A stretch of DNA of 64,000 nucleotides from Pilaira anomala (GCA_025716855.1 JAIXMQ010000060.1:111332-175331), one strand, 5' to 3'. Shown: positions 35,788-49,064, counted from the first letter of the stretch. Notes: a model not told the origin generated them from the letters alone. Numbers and translations are program-made.

Positions 35788-37038
35788 TTTCATCCAAAAT
35801 GATCGGCCTTTCTACACTTTTCTTATTGGTTCCTTTATTTTTGCAATAAACCTGGAACTTTTTTTTTTTTTACTCACATTTGTTATTATTTAAGCTACAT
35901 TTTTCCTTGATTTTTAATTTAATTAGTAGGACTTTTATGTTATAAATATTATAACTGCATTTAGTAAAGAAGGTTCATTTATAATATAAATGAAATCTTT
36001 TTTAAAAAAAAAAAAGAAACTACATCGGAGTTCTAGTCTTTTTTATTTTCTGTTGAATTATGTCGATCTTTTTTTCATAAAAAAAAAAAAAACATAAATT
36101 CACAAGAATCTAGAACAGCCTTTTTTAAATTAGAATTATAAATCTTATTTTTTTTTTTATTTTATAAATAAAATGATAAAATAACTGGAGAGAATTTTTT
36201 TTTTTTTTTTTACACACACACACACACACACATTAGGCCCTTTTCAAGACCTTTTTTTTTTTTCGTACTACTGCTAAAGAGTACATTACGTATTTTACCC
36301 AAAAAAAACAGAACAATGATGTTTTTTTTTGTAGAAAAATTTATTGAAAGCTTAAAAAAAAGTTATAAACAAGTCTAACTAAATATAAAATATGTATCAA
36401 CAACTTTTACTCATTTTTGTTTCTTTTGTCATGTCAATGCGTTCTATGTCGTGTGGGCGTAAATTAAAAAAAAAAAAATCCAATGGAGATCAGTTTTTAT
36501 TTATTTATTTACTTTTTAGGGTGGTTCCTATTCATAATAAAAAAAAAAAAAAGTCTTCTGTTCAGAAGAACAAGTTTTTTTTTTTTTTTTCTGTACACGC
36601 AGAACAAGAAATAAAAATGCTTTTAATGTAATGGATTTAATAACGGCACAAAATAAGTTTAAATCAAAATAAATTCTACTATTCGATATTGCCTCACTCT
36701 CTTCCCCCCCCCCCGCCCTTTTTTTTTGTAATATATAAAACTTTGGGGGGAGCAACGTTATAAAATATTTCGTTTTTGTTTCAGTACACACTCACAAAAT
36801 CAGATGTTTACACACATTCAGTTACGTGGAAACATTGTATAAAAAAAAAAAACAATGATTACACAGCCTTAATATTTATTTTTAAAACAAAAAGAGGACT
36901 TTTTGAAGGATTTAAAAAAAATATGATATATTTCTAATACAAATTATCTATTACATATAAATCAACTTTTTTGTATATCAGTTTTTCCACCCTTCTTCTT
37001 CTTCTTTTTTTTGAATTCATTTCAAATAATTACAAAAG
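35508..37038. other. Divergent intergenic region with homopolymer runs
   Basis: It separates the Myb-like gene (-) and the RBR gene (+). It has a purine-rich GAGA/AAGA tract at 35521-35660, a T-run of about 36 near 35751-35785, a CA tract (about 36212-36232) and G/C runs near 36702. Short ORFs here are low-complexity and not credible. Confidence 0.55.
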
Positions 37039-38170
37039 ATGAAGAGTATTAAAAATCACAGAATGGAAACAAGATCAAGGTGTACAAAAAGTTCATGTAT
37101 TTCTGCTGCCGCCGCATCTAAAGCTAGTGGGACCGTTGCTAACCTTGCTTCCAGCAGTCCTCATCGTATTATGAAGAAAAGAAGAAAGAGAGCTAGTTTT
37201 GAATGTACCATTTGTTTAAATTCATATACTTCAAATATCCCATTTAGTACAGGGAAATGTACTCATCAAACCTGTAGACAATGTATCCGTAAATACTTTC
37301 AATCCGTCATCCAAGATACTCGTTACTCGAGTTCTTTTGAATTCGTTCAATGTCCCGCAAGCAATTGTGCTCAACATTTCGTTACTGGTAATGTACTTTC
37401 TACATTTTATGTTAAAGCTGAACAAGAAAGATGGTGGAGAAATGCTATCAAAAAGGCTTACATTAAAAATAAGGTTTTGTACTATTATTTATCTTTTTTT
37501 CCAACAATAATACTGACGTAGTAAATATATATATTTTAGATTAATTGTCCATTGTCCGGTTGTCGTGGTGTGTTTGAAGTGGATGATAAATGCTTGAAAC
37601 AATGTACTTTTACTGTATGTTACAACTGTCATCGGGGTTTTTGTATCGCCTGTCAGAATTCATGGCATCCTGGTATTTATCAATTTTTTGTAGAACATTG
37701 TATTTCCTTATATAAATAATCATCATGTATTATAAAATAATAGGAGAAGTAAGAATTGTAAATGATGAAGAAGAGGTTAAATTGACTTTGAAAAAAGCCG
37801 AACAAAGTCATTGGTGTCGTTGTCCCAAGTGTACTCGTTTAATTGAAAAAGTGGTAAAATAATTTGAAAGAAAAGATATTTTTATTTGTCAGTATTGATA
37901 TATTACGTAATCTAGAGTGGTTGTTCTACCATAAGATGTATTTGTGGGATTCATTTGTAAGTCATCTTTTTTTTTTTTTTAAAAAGTCAGAAAATCCATT
38001 TATATATCATTCCACTTTTTTTTTTTTTTTAAAGCTGTTATCGTTGTGGCGGAATTTCCGATAATCATTACTGTCGTAACCGTTGTCAGGAACTAAACCA
38101 AGAAAGCTTAATGGCAATCCGCAGTTCAATGTTTGTTCCAATCACCAAGAAACCCTCGAGTTTAAAATAA
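37039..38170 (+). CDS. RBR-type (RING-IBR-RING) E3 ubiquitin ligase
   Basis: Five exons are inferred: 37039-37473, 37540-37672, 37744-37853, 37916-37956 and 38035-38170, about 285 residues. RING1 is CTICLNSY...CTHQTCRQCIRKYF...CPASNC. The IBR is CPLSGCRGVFEVDDKCLKQC with CYNCHRGFCIAC. RING2 is WCRCPKCTRLIEKVSGCSTIRC...CYRCGG, in which the Cys of SGCS is the expected thioester residue. RBR ligases take ubiquitin from an E2 onto this Cys before transfer. The N-terminus is basic and disordered; no extra targeting domain is seen, so the substrate is unknown. Confidence 0.9.
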
Positions 38171-38392
38171 TAAAAAACTTTTTTTAAGCTATTAAAACAC
38201 CGAAAAAAAAAAATACAAATATTTAAACATTTCATACAGAGTGCTAAAAAGAGAAAATCCTTTTCTTTCTTTCTTTTTTTTTTTTTTTTTTCTGTATTAA
38301 ATATAAAAAAGATTTCTCTTTTTTTGTTTTTGTTTCTTTTTTATATATTTTAATTACAAAAAAGAGAGAAAAAAAAAAAAAAACTAGAAAAA

Positions 38393-39178
38393 ATGACGAA
38401 TAAACCAACTAATTTGACAGCATCAGATTATACCAACAAAGTAGTAGATAAATTACCTCCACCATCCGCTTTATTTGATTCAAATTACTTTTATAACAGT
38501 CAAAGTCCAGTCATGAACGAACCTGTCTCTCCAAATTCAAGACAAGTCTATATCCTTCCTCCACCTTCTTCATTACCTGGTTATCATTTGCCCCCTCCCC
38601 CAACTACTTCACAACAACCCACTGCAACAACAACAACTACATCATCATCAGCAACAACTACTACTACTAATACAACTAATAACCCACCTCCCACAAATTA
38701 TTATTATCAACAACAACAACACCAACCAGAGTATCATCCTCAATATTATTATCCAAGCCCAGTAAATACATCGGGTATGAAAAGAGAGTCATCTAACTCA
38801 ATTATGAACAGTGGCAACAAAAAAAGATATAAAAAGACCAATTCAAATCATGACGATATTTCCGCTGCTGCTGCTACTTTAGCTTCATTTGCTTCTTCTA
38901 ATGATGATGAAGAGGAAATGGAACATAAAGATCATGTTGTATCAAAGAAGAAGAGACCTTATAATAAAAAGGTGAAAGAGGATTTATTAAAACAACAACA
39001 AGAAAATCAAGTATTAGAGGTAAAAAAAAAAATTTTTTTTTTTCATCATTTAGTTAAAAAAAAAAAATTTTTATGAAACTAATCCCAATAAAAAACCTTG
39101 TTTTTTTTTTCTTAGGCCGCAAGAATTTTAATGGATATTTCAAGATGCGTAGTTCAACAAGTCCGTGTAGCTCACTAA
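38393..39178 (+). CDS. Disordered Pro/Gln/Thr-rich protein, function unknown
   Basis: Exon 1 ends QVLE at a GTAAAA donor near 39020. A short second exon after TTCTTAG encodes AARILMDISRCVVQQVRVAH and a stop at 39176. The product is about 225 residues. Pro-rich (PPPSSLPGYHLPPPP), Thr/Ser-run and Tyr/Gln segments precede an acidic stretch (DDEEEMEH) and a basic KKKRPYNKKVKED patch that may be a nuclear signal. No domain was recognised. It could be a transcriptional or chromatin-associated factor, but composition is the only hint. Confidence 0.6.
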
Positions 39179-39179
39179 C

Positions 39180-39210
<31 letters not shown>

Positions 39211-39567
39211 TAAAAACGATTGTAAATATCCCAACTCCTTTTTCTTTTTTTTTCAACAAAAAAAAATAAATTCAAAAGAAAATAAAAATGTAAAATAATA
39301 AAAAAAAAAAAATAAAATCTTTATCTATTGTGTATTATAAAATACTTTATAGTAGTCGGGATTTATTAAATCCTTATAAAAGAACTGAAATGTGTAGTGA
39401 GTATATATACAGCAGACGGATAATTTATATATATTTTTTGACATTTTTAAAGTCTCCGGTCCTTTGTTTCCGAATAATAAAAAAAAAAGGGGGGGAATTA
39501 TATATAATAACACTACTCATAAAAAAAAAAAAGGAAGGACCCATACACATATCTTCTTCTTTCCTTA

Positions 39568-39598
<31 letters not shown>

Positions 39599-39609
39599 CT
39601 AAAAAAAAA

Positions 39610-41644
39610 ATGCATCACTCATGGTTATTCTATGCAGTGGGTATGGTATCCTTTTGGACAACAGTTCATGCTGTAGAACCATTACCAGGTAGTCCGCTCA
39701 TGCATCCACCCATTGGCCCCTTAGAGGGTCCCTATGTAGCACCTACCTCACCTAAATACGATTATGCAGAAGTACTTCATAAAAGTTACTTGTTCTATCA
39801 TTCACAGAAATCCGGTTACTTACCCTATCAAAGATTAGCCTGGCGATCCGATTCATGTAAAGTCTGTGTAGGTGACTTTGGTGAGGACTTATCGCGTGGT
39901 TGGTATGAAGCTGCCAATACGATGAAATGGGGTTTACCTCTTGGCTGGACCGTAACTCAATTAGCTTTTAATATCATGATGTTTGAAGACTCTATGAATT
40001 CTGTAGATGAATTAGCTGAAGGTCTTGAATTACTGAAATGGGGAGCAGGTATACTTTTTTTTTTTTTGACGGGGATATATATATATATGTATATACTCAC
40101 AAAAAAACGGGAATTTTTTTTTAGATTTTATTGTCAATGCGCATTATAATGATACTTATATCGTGGGCCAGTTAGGTACTTCAGCTATCGGACCAATTTC
40201 TAAACAAATTGAACTGGATGTGGATTTCAATTACTGGGGACCACCCGAAGAATACGAAGAATGGGTACCTACCGGTTTACCTCATAAAGCCTATTACATC
40301 TCGCCTGATAACCCATCCTCCGAAATCATTGGAGAGTACAGTGCATCCTTAGCCGCTGTTTCAGTTGCTTGGCGTAAACATAATCCTGCCTATGCTGATA
40401 AACTTGTGGACCATGCTAAACGACTTTATAAGTTTGCAACGGAGCATCCAGGTAGTTACGTGACCTCACATCAAAATGCATTCCAATGGGCTACATTTTG
40501 GTACCCATCCACACGATACGAAGATGAATTAGCTTGGGCGGCTGCTTGGATTTATGCTGCTACCAAGGACCCATTTTATTTAGAGGAGGCTAAGAAATGG
40601 TACGCACTTTGCTCTGATTCATGGCCTGAATACTCTTGGGATGAAAAGGGGGGTGGACTTCATATCTTGCTTTATGCTATCACAAAGGATGCTCAATTTT
40701 ATAAGAATTCAATGGATTATTTCGCTCAGTTCTTGCCTGGTCCTAAACAAATTGTCAAATACACACCACGTGGGTTAGCTTATATTGAACATTGGGGTTC
40801 AGTGGGTTATTCTGGAAATGTGGCTTTCTTAATGATGGCGTTTGCGAAATCGATTGGATATGAAACAGAAGAAGCAAAAGCCATGACAACGTTTGCTGTA
40901 CAACAAATTAATTATGCCTTAGGTGATTATGGATACAGTTGGGTCGTTGGGTTTGGTGATAATTATCCCTCAAAACCATATCACAAGTCCTCTTATAACT
41001 CATATATCGATTACCCATTACGTGGAGAATTTCAAGATAAAGTAGAAGATGACTTTTCTGAATCCAAAACAAATCAACGGTTTATTCTTTATGGTGCTGT
41101 AGAAGGTGGACCTAATATTGATGATACTTGGTACGATGATCGATCCAATTATGAGTTCTCTGAAGTCACTCAAGATTATAATTCGGCTTGGACAGGTGCG
41201 ATTGCGGGTTTGATCGATTTCTATGGAGCTTCTAAATTCGAGCCTTATACGGATTGTGGGTTGGATTTAGGTTGGTCTCATCCAAATGCTTCTGCACCAC
41301 CTGCTTGGCCGGCAGACGATTGTTATCATACTTGTAATAAGGGATGTCCTCGTGGTGAGATGAAATCTTCCTATGCTTGGAAATTATTATCTGAACCTGA
41401 AGATACCATGTATAAACAATTAGAGGTACTCTATCCAGGTAATGGGTTAGCAAAAGCAGCTGCATTAGAAGGAAAATCAGTAGAAGATATGAAGGCAATG
41501 GGTGTTGGTAAAGTGGATAAATCCGATCCAAAGACACCGGCTAGTGCTTCAGGACAAAGTAATGCCAAACGTATGACCACCACTACTTTATCTATTTCAT
41601 CTAGTATTCTTGCTACATCTATTTTAACTTGGATGAACTTATAG
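39610..41644 (+). CDS. GH9 family glycoside hydrolase-like protein, GPI-anchored
   Basis: Two exons (39610-40048, 40125-41644) give about 652 residues. The N-terminus is a signal peptide (LFYAVGMVSFWTTVHA). The C-terminus is a hydrophobic tail (SISSSILATSILTWMNL) after a Ser/Thr-rich stretch, which suggests a GPI anchor. GH9 blocks are clear: RGWYEAANTMKWGLPLGWT, DELAWAAAWIYAAT, YSGNVAFLMM, INYALGDYGYSWVVGFGDNYP, LYGAVEGGP...YDDRSNYEFSEVTQDYNSAWTGAIAGL. The acid Glu of the SEVTQDYN block is kept. The usual DAGD, which holds the catalytic base, reads EAAN. GH9 enzymes are mostly endoglucanases. Here activity may be altered or lost, perhaps with a wall-remodelling or binding role (inference). 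It converges with RNF10 (gap ~65 bp). Confidence 0.88.
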
Positions 41645-41708
41645 AAAATAATAAATATATATCACTTTTTTTTTATTTATTTACAAAGAAAAAAAAAACA
41701 TAATTCTA

Positions 41709-43934
41709 TTAATGCTTTTTGCCTCTTCTCTTTCTTTGGCTTTTTTGAATGATGATATGATCAGCCCAATCATTTGATTCAGAATATAACTCTTCTTCTC
41801 TTGAAGCAACTTGTCTTGTACCCCAAACGGTACGAGGACCACCAGTCGTTGTAGTAGTAGTAGTAGTAGTAGTAGTAGCAGTAGAAGAAGAAGAATCTTC
41901 ATATCCAGTTGGAGTTAAAGAAGCGGATTCACTTAATGCGAAAGATAATTGATCTTCACTTTCTTCTTCAGTCATGGCAGGTCGATACATTGAAAAGAAT
42001 GGATCGTTTTCTAACATCTTTCGTTCACTTTCTTGTTCTTTTGCTGCATGTAATTTATGTTTTGTTTCTGCTTGTCTTTTCTTTTGATCTTCACGTCTTT
42101 CTTTATCCTTTCTCTTTTTTACACGAGCCGAAAGTTCCTCTAAATAAAAATATATAAGTAATTCTATATGACATGTATATATATATATATATATATATTT
42201 TACGTTGAAATACAGATAGTGTCTCGGGTGATACAATTTCTTTTACATTGATCTCTAGAAAAGTAACATCACAAGCAAGTGGTAAATGTCCTAAATATTT
42301 ACATTTCTTTCGAAGTTCCTCAGTCAAGGTAGATTCTTGTACACTTGTAGCCTGTACTTGAATTGTACGAGGAAAATTCTCGTACTCTCCAAACTCATGT
42401 TTCAAAATTCGAATATCTAATGGATGTAAATAAACATGTTGACCATCTACTGCTTGATAGAAATAGAAATCTGTTGCAGGTGTATTCTGATTCTTATTAT
42501 GTCGTGTAGTTTCTGTGAGTTCTTCTATTTCTTCTTGATGTATTTGACGATAGGATTCAGGTACTTGATCTGATGTAGTAGTAGTAGTAGTAGTAGTAGT
42601 AGCATTAGCAGCAGCAACAACTGATTTACCATTTCGTTTCGAATACTTAGAAACTGCTTCAAACATCATATCCCAAGTTTGAATAGCCAACTTGACATCC
42701 TTTGATTCCTTTTCATGTTTTAAAAGTTTAATCTTTTCATTCACTAAACGTTCACTGTTTTCAATATACACAATTTCCTCTATAGAACCCCAGCCTTTTG
42801 CATCTGAAAGGGCTTCTTTCAGTTCGATACAATCACGTCCATACTCAGCTTCTAAATAATCCGGACTGGCTAACATGAACCTTGCAAATTCCATTGCGCT
42901 TGGCATGAAATGCCATGGAATTAAAGGCGTATCTTGTTTGATATAGTTGTAAATTACGTTTGGTGGTAATGGCCAGGTATCTGAAACAGGAAAGGCTAAT
43001 GTGGAATGATTGGATCTTTGGATTAAGGCCATATCAATTCGATCACCTTCAGTGACGCCACAACCCAAGGATGCTTTACCCACGGTGGCAGTTCGATGAT
43101 CAGCTACAGCATATGGTTTCATGATACGCACTGGTTTTAAATCAGTTTGATAGATTGAGTCCCAACAGATTGGACATTTACGCCATAATCGTTTGGTGTT
43201 TTCTCGTAATGCCAAGTAATGTAAAATACAAGGTAAACAAAATATATGTCCACATTTAGTTACACGTGCTGCATTGGGCGGTGATAAACAAATAGGACAA
43301 GATTGTGTTTCTGAAGAAGATATAAGCTATTATATATATATATATATAAAAAAGAATCATCGTTAATAAAGAAACTATCTTTTTTTTTTTCTTCTTCTTC
43401 TTCTTCTCTTTACCACTTGTTCAATTGTTTCCCAATCAAAATTAATATCTGGATCAGCTAATTGATAGATATAATTCCCTTTAGCATTCAACATGAATCG
43501 AAAACTATGAATAAAAATAAAAGAATGAATAAGAAAAGATATATGATTTTGCTTTTTGCTTTACTTTGCATTAATAAATCTTTCTTTATTAAATGGTTGG
43601 TACGATGTTGTTTTCGATTTACGATAGGTTGGCATAGGTGATTCTTGTCTTTGAGGAAACGAAAATCCTAATAAATGATTTAAAGATACTCCACGTCCCT
43701 TCTTATTATCTGTCGTTGACACTTGTTGCTGCTGCTGTACTATATCATTATTATTATTATTATTATTATTTCGCTTTTTCTCTATAGTTTAAATTTATAT
43801 CAGCTCGTTTCTTTTTAATGCATGTTTTTATTTTTATTTATTTTACGTTGTGGACGTTTCTTTTGATTGTTATTACGGGATCGACTATTGTTTGAACTTG
43901 GGGGAGGTACAAAACTTGGTGCTTCGGCGTTCAT
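41709..43934 (-). CDS. RNF10/Mag2-like RING finger protein
   Basis: About five or six exons start at ATG 43934 (MNAEAPSFVPPPSS) and end GKKH at 41709. The DINFDWETIEQVV segment precedes a RING, CPICLSPPNAARVTKCGHIFCLPCILHYL...CPICWDSIY, then DLKPVRI. Later blocks match RNF10: FYFYQAVDGQHVYLHPLDIRIL, YLGHLPLACDVTFLEI and VSPETLSVF followed by a Lys/Arg/Glu-rich helix. In other eukaryotes RNF10 (yeast Mag2) ubiquitinates 40S ribosomal proteins in translation quality control. Thr, Asn and Gln homopolymers come from GTA/ATT-type repeats in coding DNA. The final exon junction (TCTGTATTTCAA|CGTAAAA... to GAGGAACTTTCGGC) removes a TA-repeat intron. Confidence 0.92.
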
Positions 43935-45028
43935 GATGTTTTCAAACAAATCAAGTTGGTATATAAAATTTTGAATCTATATATACATAAAAAAAAAAAA
44001 AAAAAAAAAAAATCTATAGTGCTTTATAAGCAACTTCTTTTTTTCGATAAAAGAAGCAAAGAAAAAAAAAAAAATTTGCTTTCGTTAATATTTAACAAAA
44101 GTTGCTTACTTATGACGACACTATGCGGTGTATTAAATTAACCAGTCGTCTCTTGCAAACCTGCTTTAGGAAGGTTCCCCTTTTGAACTGTCGTGTGTGT
44201 ATTATAATGTATATATATGCTACGGAGCTTTTTTTTTTTTTGAAGTGTCATTTATATTTAGTCGAATTTAACAGACAACTACTTTGGTTTGATAATAATC
44301 ATTTATAGTATCGTATCGTTGTTTGCATCGTCGCTACATTGTACGTATTCATATCATGGGGAATCTTTGATAACACTATTTTTTTTTTTAAACCATATTT
44401 ATACCCGCATATATCATGTAGTTCTAATTTTGAAATATTCTAAAAGTTTTGACAGCAGTAAAATATATTTACTTGAGCGGCAAAAAGGAAGCTAAGCTAT
44501 ACAATGTTTTTAAGGTTAGGTTACCATACGTAAAAAAGATGTCAGTTGATAAAAAGGAACAGTTTTTCGGCTTATAAATATACTTGAAAGCTATAACAGA
44601 CAAATCCCTTGTGAATAGATCACACAGCTGAATGAATGGGATTGATTACGGAGACGTGTATATATATACATAATTCCTTATTTTTAGTTCCCTTTTTTTT
44701 TTTTTTATAAATCACAAATCAAGGTACAGAATAATAAATCAGCTTAAAATAAACTGCAGAAAAGCAGATGATGACTTACATTATAAAAGCCTCTCTCTTG
44801 GCAACATTTTTTGTGCACATAAAACAATCCCTTCTTTTTCTGATCTCATAATAAAAGGGCCATATATTGTATACACACAAATCTTGAAATTCTACGTCAT
44901 TCCAAACGTGTTGGTACTACTGCCGCGCTGAGCTATTAATTCCCTTTTTTTTTTTTTCAAACAATGAACACTTTTTTTTTTCTTTTTTCTTTTATCTTTA
45001 TTTACAAAAATAATAAATATAAACTAGA
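43935..45028. other. Divergent intergenic region
   Basis: It lies between RNF10 (-) and the SYLF-SH3 gene (+). It is A+T-rich with A/T runs near 43990, 44700 and 44950. I see no gene or named repeat. Confidence 0.5.
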
Positions 45029-46854
45029 ATGAAAAAAGTAAACAAGTTTACTTCCAACATGTCTTCTTCAATGAATTCCCCCATACCAACTAGTTTGGCA
45101 GGTAAAAAAAAAATACGTAAGAAAAAAATAAAAAAGCTTGGCAAACTTATATACTTTTTATTATTATTATTAGGTGAATGTAAAAAAGCTGCTAAAATCT
45201 TGAACAGTTTTGTTGGTATGTAAAAAAAGATAAAGAAATTGAAATAAAAAAGTAAAATGAATAACATTTTTTTAAAAAAAAAGATCCCGGACAAGGCATG
45301 GATAAACTTATTCCTGCTGGTATTATTGAAAAGGCTCAAGGGTTAGCTATTTATACTGTACTTAAAGCCGGTTTTTTGTTTTCTGGAAGAGCAGGTAGTG
45401 GAATTGTTGTAGCAAAGTAAGTGATTGTATATATATATATAAAAAGAAAAAATCGAAATTAAATATTTTACTCAATATAGACTTCCAGAAGGTGGTTGGA
45501 GCGCTCCATCATGTATTGGTACAGGTGGTATTGGTGCAGGTGGTCAAATCGGTAAGGAAATGAGAGAGGTTTTTATAGATTGGAATTGTGGATTATTAAA
45601 CTTTGGATACATATATATATATATATTTATAGGTGCTGAATTGACAGATTTTGTACTTGTTTTAAATACGAGAGAAGCAGTAAAGACATTTAGTCAAGGA
45701 GGTAATGTTACATTAGGTGGAAACGTATCAGGTAAAATAAATACATATGGGAATATATATATCTTTAACAAAGCACTAAAGTACATTAGTTGCTGCTGGA
45801 CCTATTGGTCGTAACGCCGAAGCATCAGGTAGTGCCAGTTTAAAGCACATTGCGGCCATTTATTCATACAGTAAGACACGTGGATTATTTGCAGGTGTTT
45901 CATTAGAAGGTTCCGTCGTAGTAACACGTAGTGATGCCAACGAGAAATTTTACGGTCAACGAGTGACAGCCAAAGAACTTTTAACCGGTGCAATTCCACC
46001 ACCTCCTGAAGCCGATGCTTTATACAGAGCTTTAAATGCTAAATTTCATACATTGGGAACTCAAACTTATTCACCTAGTGCTGATGGTACTCGATCTCTT
46101 AGTCGTAACGTGACTTTCAAAAGTACTCATATCTCGGCTCCAGGTACATTAAGACAGCCTCCTCCTTTAAGACAGATTGGTGGGTATGGTGCTCCATTAG
46201 CTATTCAACAACAGGCTTATAATGCTCCTCCTTCCCCTCCTAATTATCAATCGAAACCGGCTCCTCCTCCTCCAGCACCTGCTAGTGCTGCTTATAATAA
46301 TGGATACAGTCAAGATATAAAACAACCTGTCAATCAATACAGTAATGCACCTAGTTACACACCAGCTGCTGCAGGAGGAGGTTATAATGCTTCACCTGCC
46401 TATAATAGTAATACCTCGCCTGCCTATAATAGTACTGCCTCGCCTGCCTATAATAGTACTGCCTCTCCCGCTTACAACAGTCAAGCTGCACCATCTTATA
46501 ATAATAATACATCTTATGGAAATACTGCAAATCAGTATCAGTCATCTCAACCAAACTACGCTAGTCAAGCAGCTACAAAAAGAGCTCCACCTCCACCTCC
46601 AGCTAGCAGAAAGCCTGGAGAACAAATGGCAAAAGCACTTTATGCATTTGAAGGGCAACAGCAAGGTGATTTGAGTTTCCAAGAAGGCGAATTGATTACA
46701 ATTGTACAAAAGACAGATAGTCAAGACGATTGGTGGACAGGCAAATTACATGGGCAACAAGGAATTGTAAGTTTTTTTATTTTTGTAAAGAGTTAGTGTA
46801 TCTAATTGTATTTTCTTCTTGTAGTTCCCTGCAAACTATGTTCAATTACAGTAA
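45029..46854 (+). CDS. SYLF (Ysc84/SH3YL1) plus SH3 domain protein
   Basis: Several short exons encode the SYLF domain: MNSPIPTSLAG, ECKKAAKILNSF, GMDKLIPAGIIEKAQGLAIYTVLKAGFLFSGRAGSG, LPEGGWSAPSCIGTGGIGAGGQIGAELTDFVLVLNTREAV, and GPIGRNAEASGSASLKHIAAIYSYSKTRGLFAGVSLEGS. A Pro/Tyr/Asn-rich linker contains four near-identical SPAYNS repeats (about 46390-46490). A C-terminal SH3 domain (ALYAFEGQQQGDLSFQEGEL...DDWWTGKL...GIFPANYVQL) ends at 46854. Ysc84/Lsb3-type proteins bind actin and phosphoinositides at endocytic patches. The start may be 45029 or 45059 (MSSSMNS); the latter is closer to the family length. Confidence 0.93.
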
Positions 46855-47480
46855 AATAACCCCCTCACACACACATATACATATATCTAAAATAAAATAA
46901 TTCCCTATCTTACCTTTTTTCATATCTCTCTCTTTTTTTTTTTTCTGACATGTCTATATGTAAACTTTTTTTTTTTTAATAACTACAGTATATCAAGTAC
47001 CTGGATCAATTGATTGTCACAAGAATAAATGGAAATAAATTGCCTGATATTATTAAATCAAGAAAAAGAGTAAAAATTGCGCTTTGACTTTTGTATTACA
47101 TAATAAAAGGTACATACATATACCATATTAACTCATAAAAAACAAAATCATCTCCTTTAGAAAAAAAGACAGAAATTGCCACTCACTAAAGTATACCTGC
47201 ATAATCTAATAAGATGTAACTGTAACATGGTATGACAATTTTAATGCAAAAAAAAAAAAATAGATGTTAACCTTAAAAACATACAGTGCGAAAAATGATG
47301 AGTAATGCAATTCAAAAGTTGATTTAAACTCGGCATTTTTATGTGGGGAAGACTATTTTAAATAATGTAAGCTGTATTACCCAGGCTTTTTTTAATTTTC
47401 TTATTTAAATACAAGTATTTTTTTTTTCTTTTTACTTTCTCTTCTTTGTTTCACGTATATACCAAAAAAATAAAATAAAT

Positions 47481-49064
47481 ATGGCTACTCAATCTCTTGT
47501 TGATATCACCACTCTTTCTCCCAAGTTCCAAGACCTTTACGCCAAGGCAAAGGACTTTGTTGAGGTTAGAACTCTAATACTTTTTTTTTTTTTTTCATTT
47601 TTATTGTTAACGCGTTCACTGTTATATAGAATGAATGTATTCCTGCTGAAAAGACTTTTGAACTTCAAATGGGTCAAAACGAAAACAGATGGAAGGTAAC
47701 TTTATTTAAACTTTTTCGCACTTGTTTTTGTCACTTAACGTTTTTTTTTTTTAAAAAAAATAACTAGATCATTCCTCCTGTCATTGAAGAACTCAAGAAG
47801 AAGGCAAGAGCACTTGGTCTTTGGAACCTTTTCTTAAACCAAGATTATCCCGAAGGACCTGGCTTGACTAACCTTGAATACTCTTTAATTGCTGAAATCA
47901 CCGGTCGTAGTCCTAAATTGGCACCTGAAGCCATGAACTGTTCCGCTCCTGATACTGGAAATATGGGTTCGTAAAACTAAAACAAGTATTACATATAAAA
48001 GTTTTTTTTTAAACAAACAAAAACTTTAAATTGTGTAGAGGTCTTTGCAAAGTATGGTACACCTGCTCAAAAGAAGAAATGGCTTGAACCTCTTCTTGAC
48101 GGTAAGATTCGATCTGCATTTGCCATGACAGAACCTAGAGTTGCCTCTTCCGATGCAACCAATATCGAAACAGCTATTCGTCGTGAAGGCAACCAATACG
48201 TAGTGAACGGATTAAAATGGTGGATTTCAGGTGCTGGAGATCCTCGTTGTGCAGTTTACTTATTGATGGGTAAGACAGATCCCGATAACAAGAACCCTCA
48301 TCGTCAACAATCGATTGTGATTATTCCAGCAGATACACCTGGTATTACAGTTGTTCGTCCTATGAAGGTCTTTGGTTACGATGATGCACCGGAAGGACAT
48401 TGTGAGATTGTGTTCAAGGACGTTCGAGTACCTGTTGAGAACATTATTTTAGGAGAAGGCCGTGGATTTGAAGTGATTCAAGGTCGTCTTGGACCTGGTC
48501 GTATTCATCATTGTATGCGTTGTATCGGTATGGCTGAACGTGGTTTAGAGTTAATGATTAACCGTGTGACGGATCCTAATCGTCGTACATTCGGTAAGAC
48601 TTTGGCTGAACATGGTACCATTGTTACGGATATCGCTACCTCTCGTATCGAAATCGATCAAGCTCGTTTCCTTGTCTTGAGTGCTGCTCGTAAGATTGAT
48701 CAAGCTAAGGCAAAGGGTGCTATGAAGGAAATTGGTATGGCCAAGATTGTTGCTCCTAATATGTTACTTAATGTCTTGGATCGTTCTATGCAAGCTCATG
48801 GTGCTGCTGGTATCTCTCAAGATCTTCCTTTAGCTCACTTTTATGCCTCTGCTCGTACTTTAAGATATGCTGATGGTCCTGATAGTGTAAGATTTTTATT
48901 TTAAAAATCTATTTCAATCTGACTAATGTAATTTATTTATATACAAATAGGTCCATCAAGCTCAAGTTGGTAAGGTTGAACTTCGTCGTGCTGCTGAAAT
49001 CTCCGCAAAGATGAAGGAACAAAAGGAAAAGAGTGACCGTATGGCTGCCAAAGCAAAACTTTAA
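47481..49064 (+). CDS. Acyl-CoA dehydrogenase, ACAD10/11-like
   Basis: Five or six exons encode about 430 residues. Start [20 protein letters not shown]; no obvious mitochondrial presequence. FAD and substrate motifs are present: [104 protein letters not shown] and [32 protein letters not shown]. These resemble the dehydrogenase part of ACAD10/11 rather than classical short-chain enzymes. The fused phosphotransferase-like domain of animal ACAD10/11 is absent. Role: flavin-dependent alpha-beta oxidation of an acyl-CoA in beta-oxidation; chain length unknown. Codons look more constrained than in neighbours, suggesting strong expression. Confidence 0.92.

Noticed and set aside
36392..36791. ORFs on both strands near 36.4-36.8 kb
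   Set aside because: They depend on Lys/Phe runs from homopolymers, with no splice-consistent extension or domain.
43956..44495. Short plus-strand ORFs upstream of the SYLF-SH3 gene
   Set aside because: Low-complexity, Lys/Phe-rich, no domain; they lie in an ordinary divergent intergenic region.
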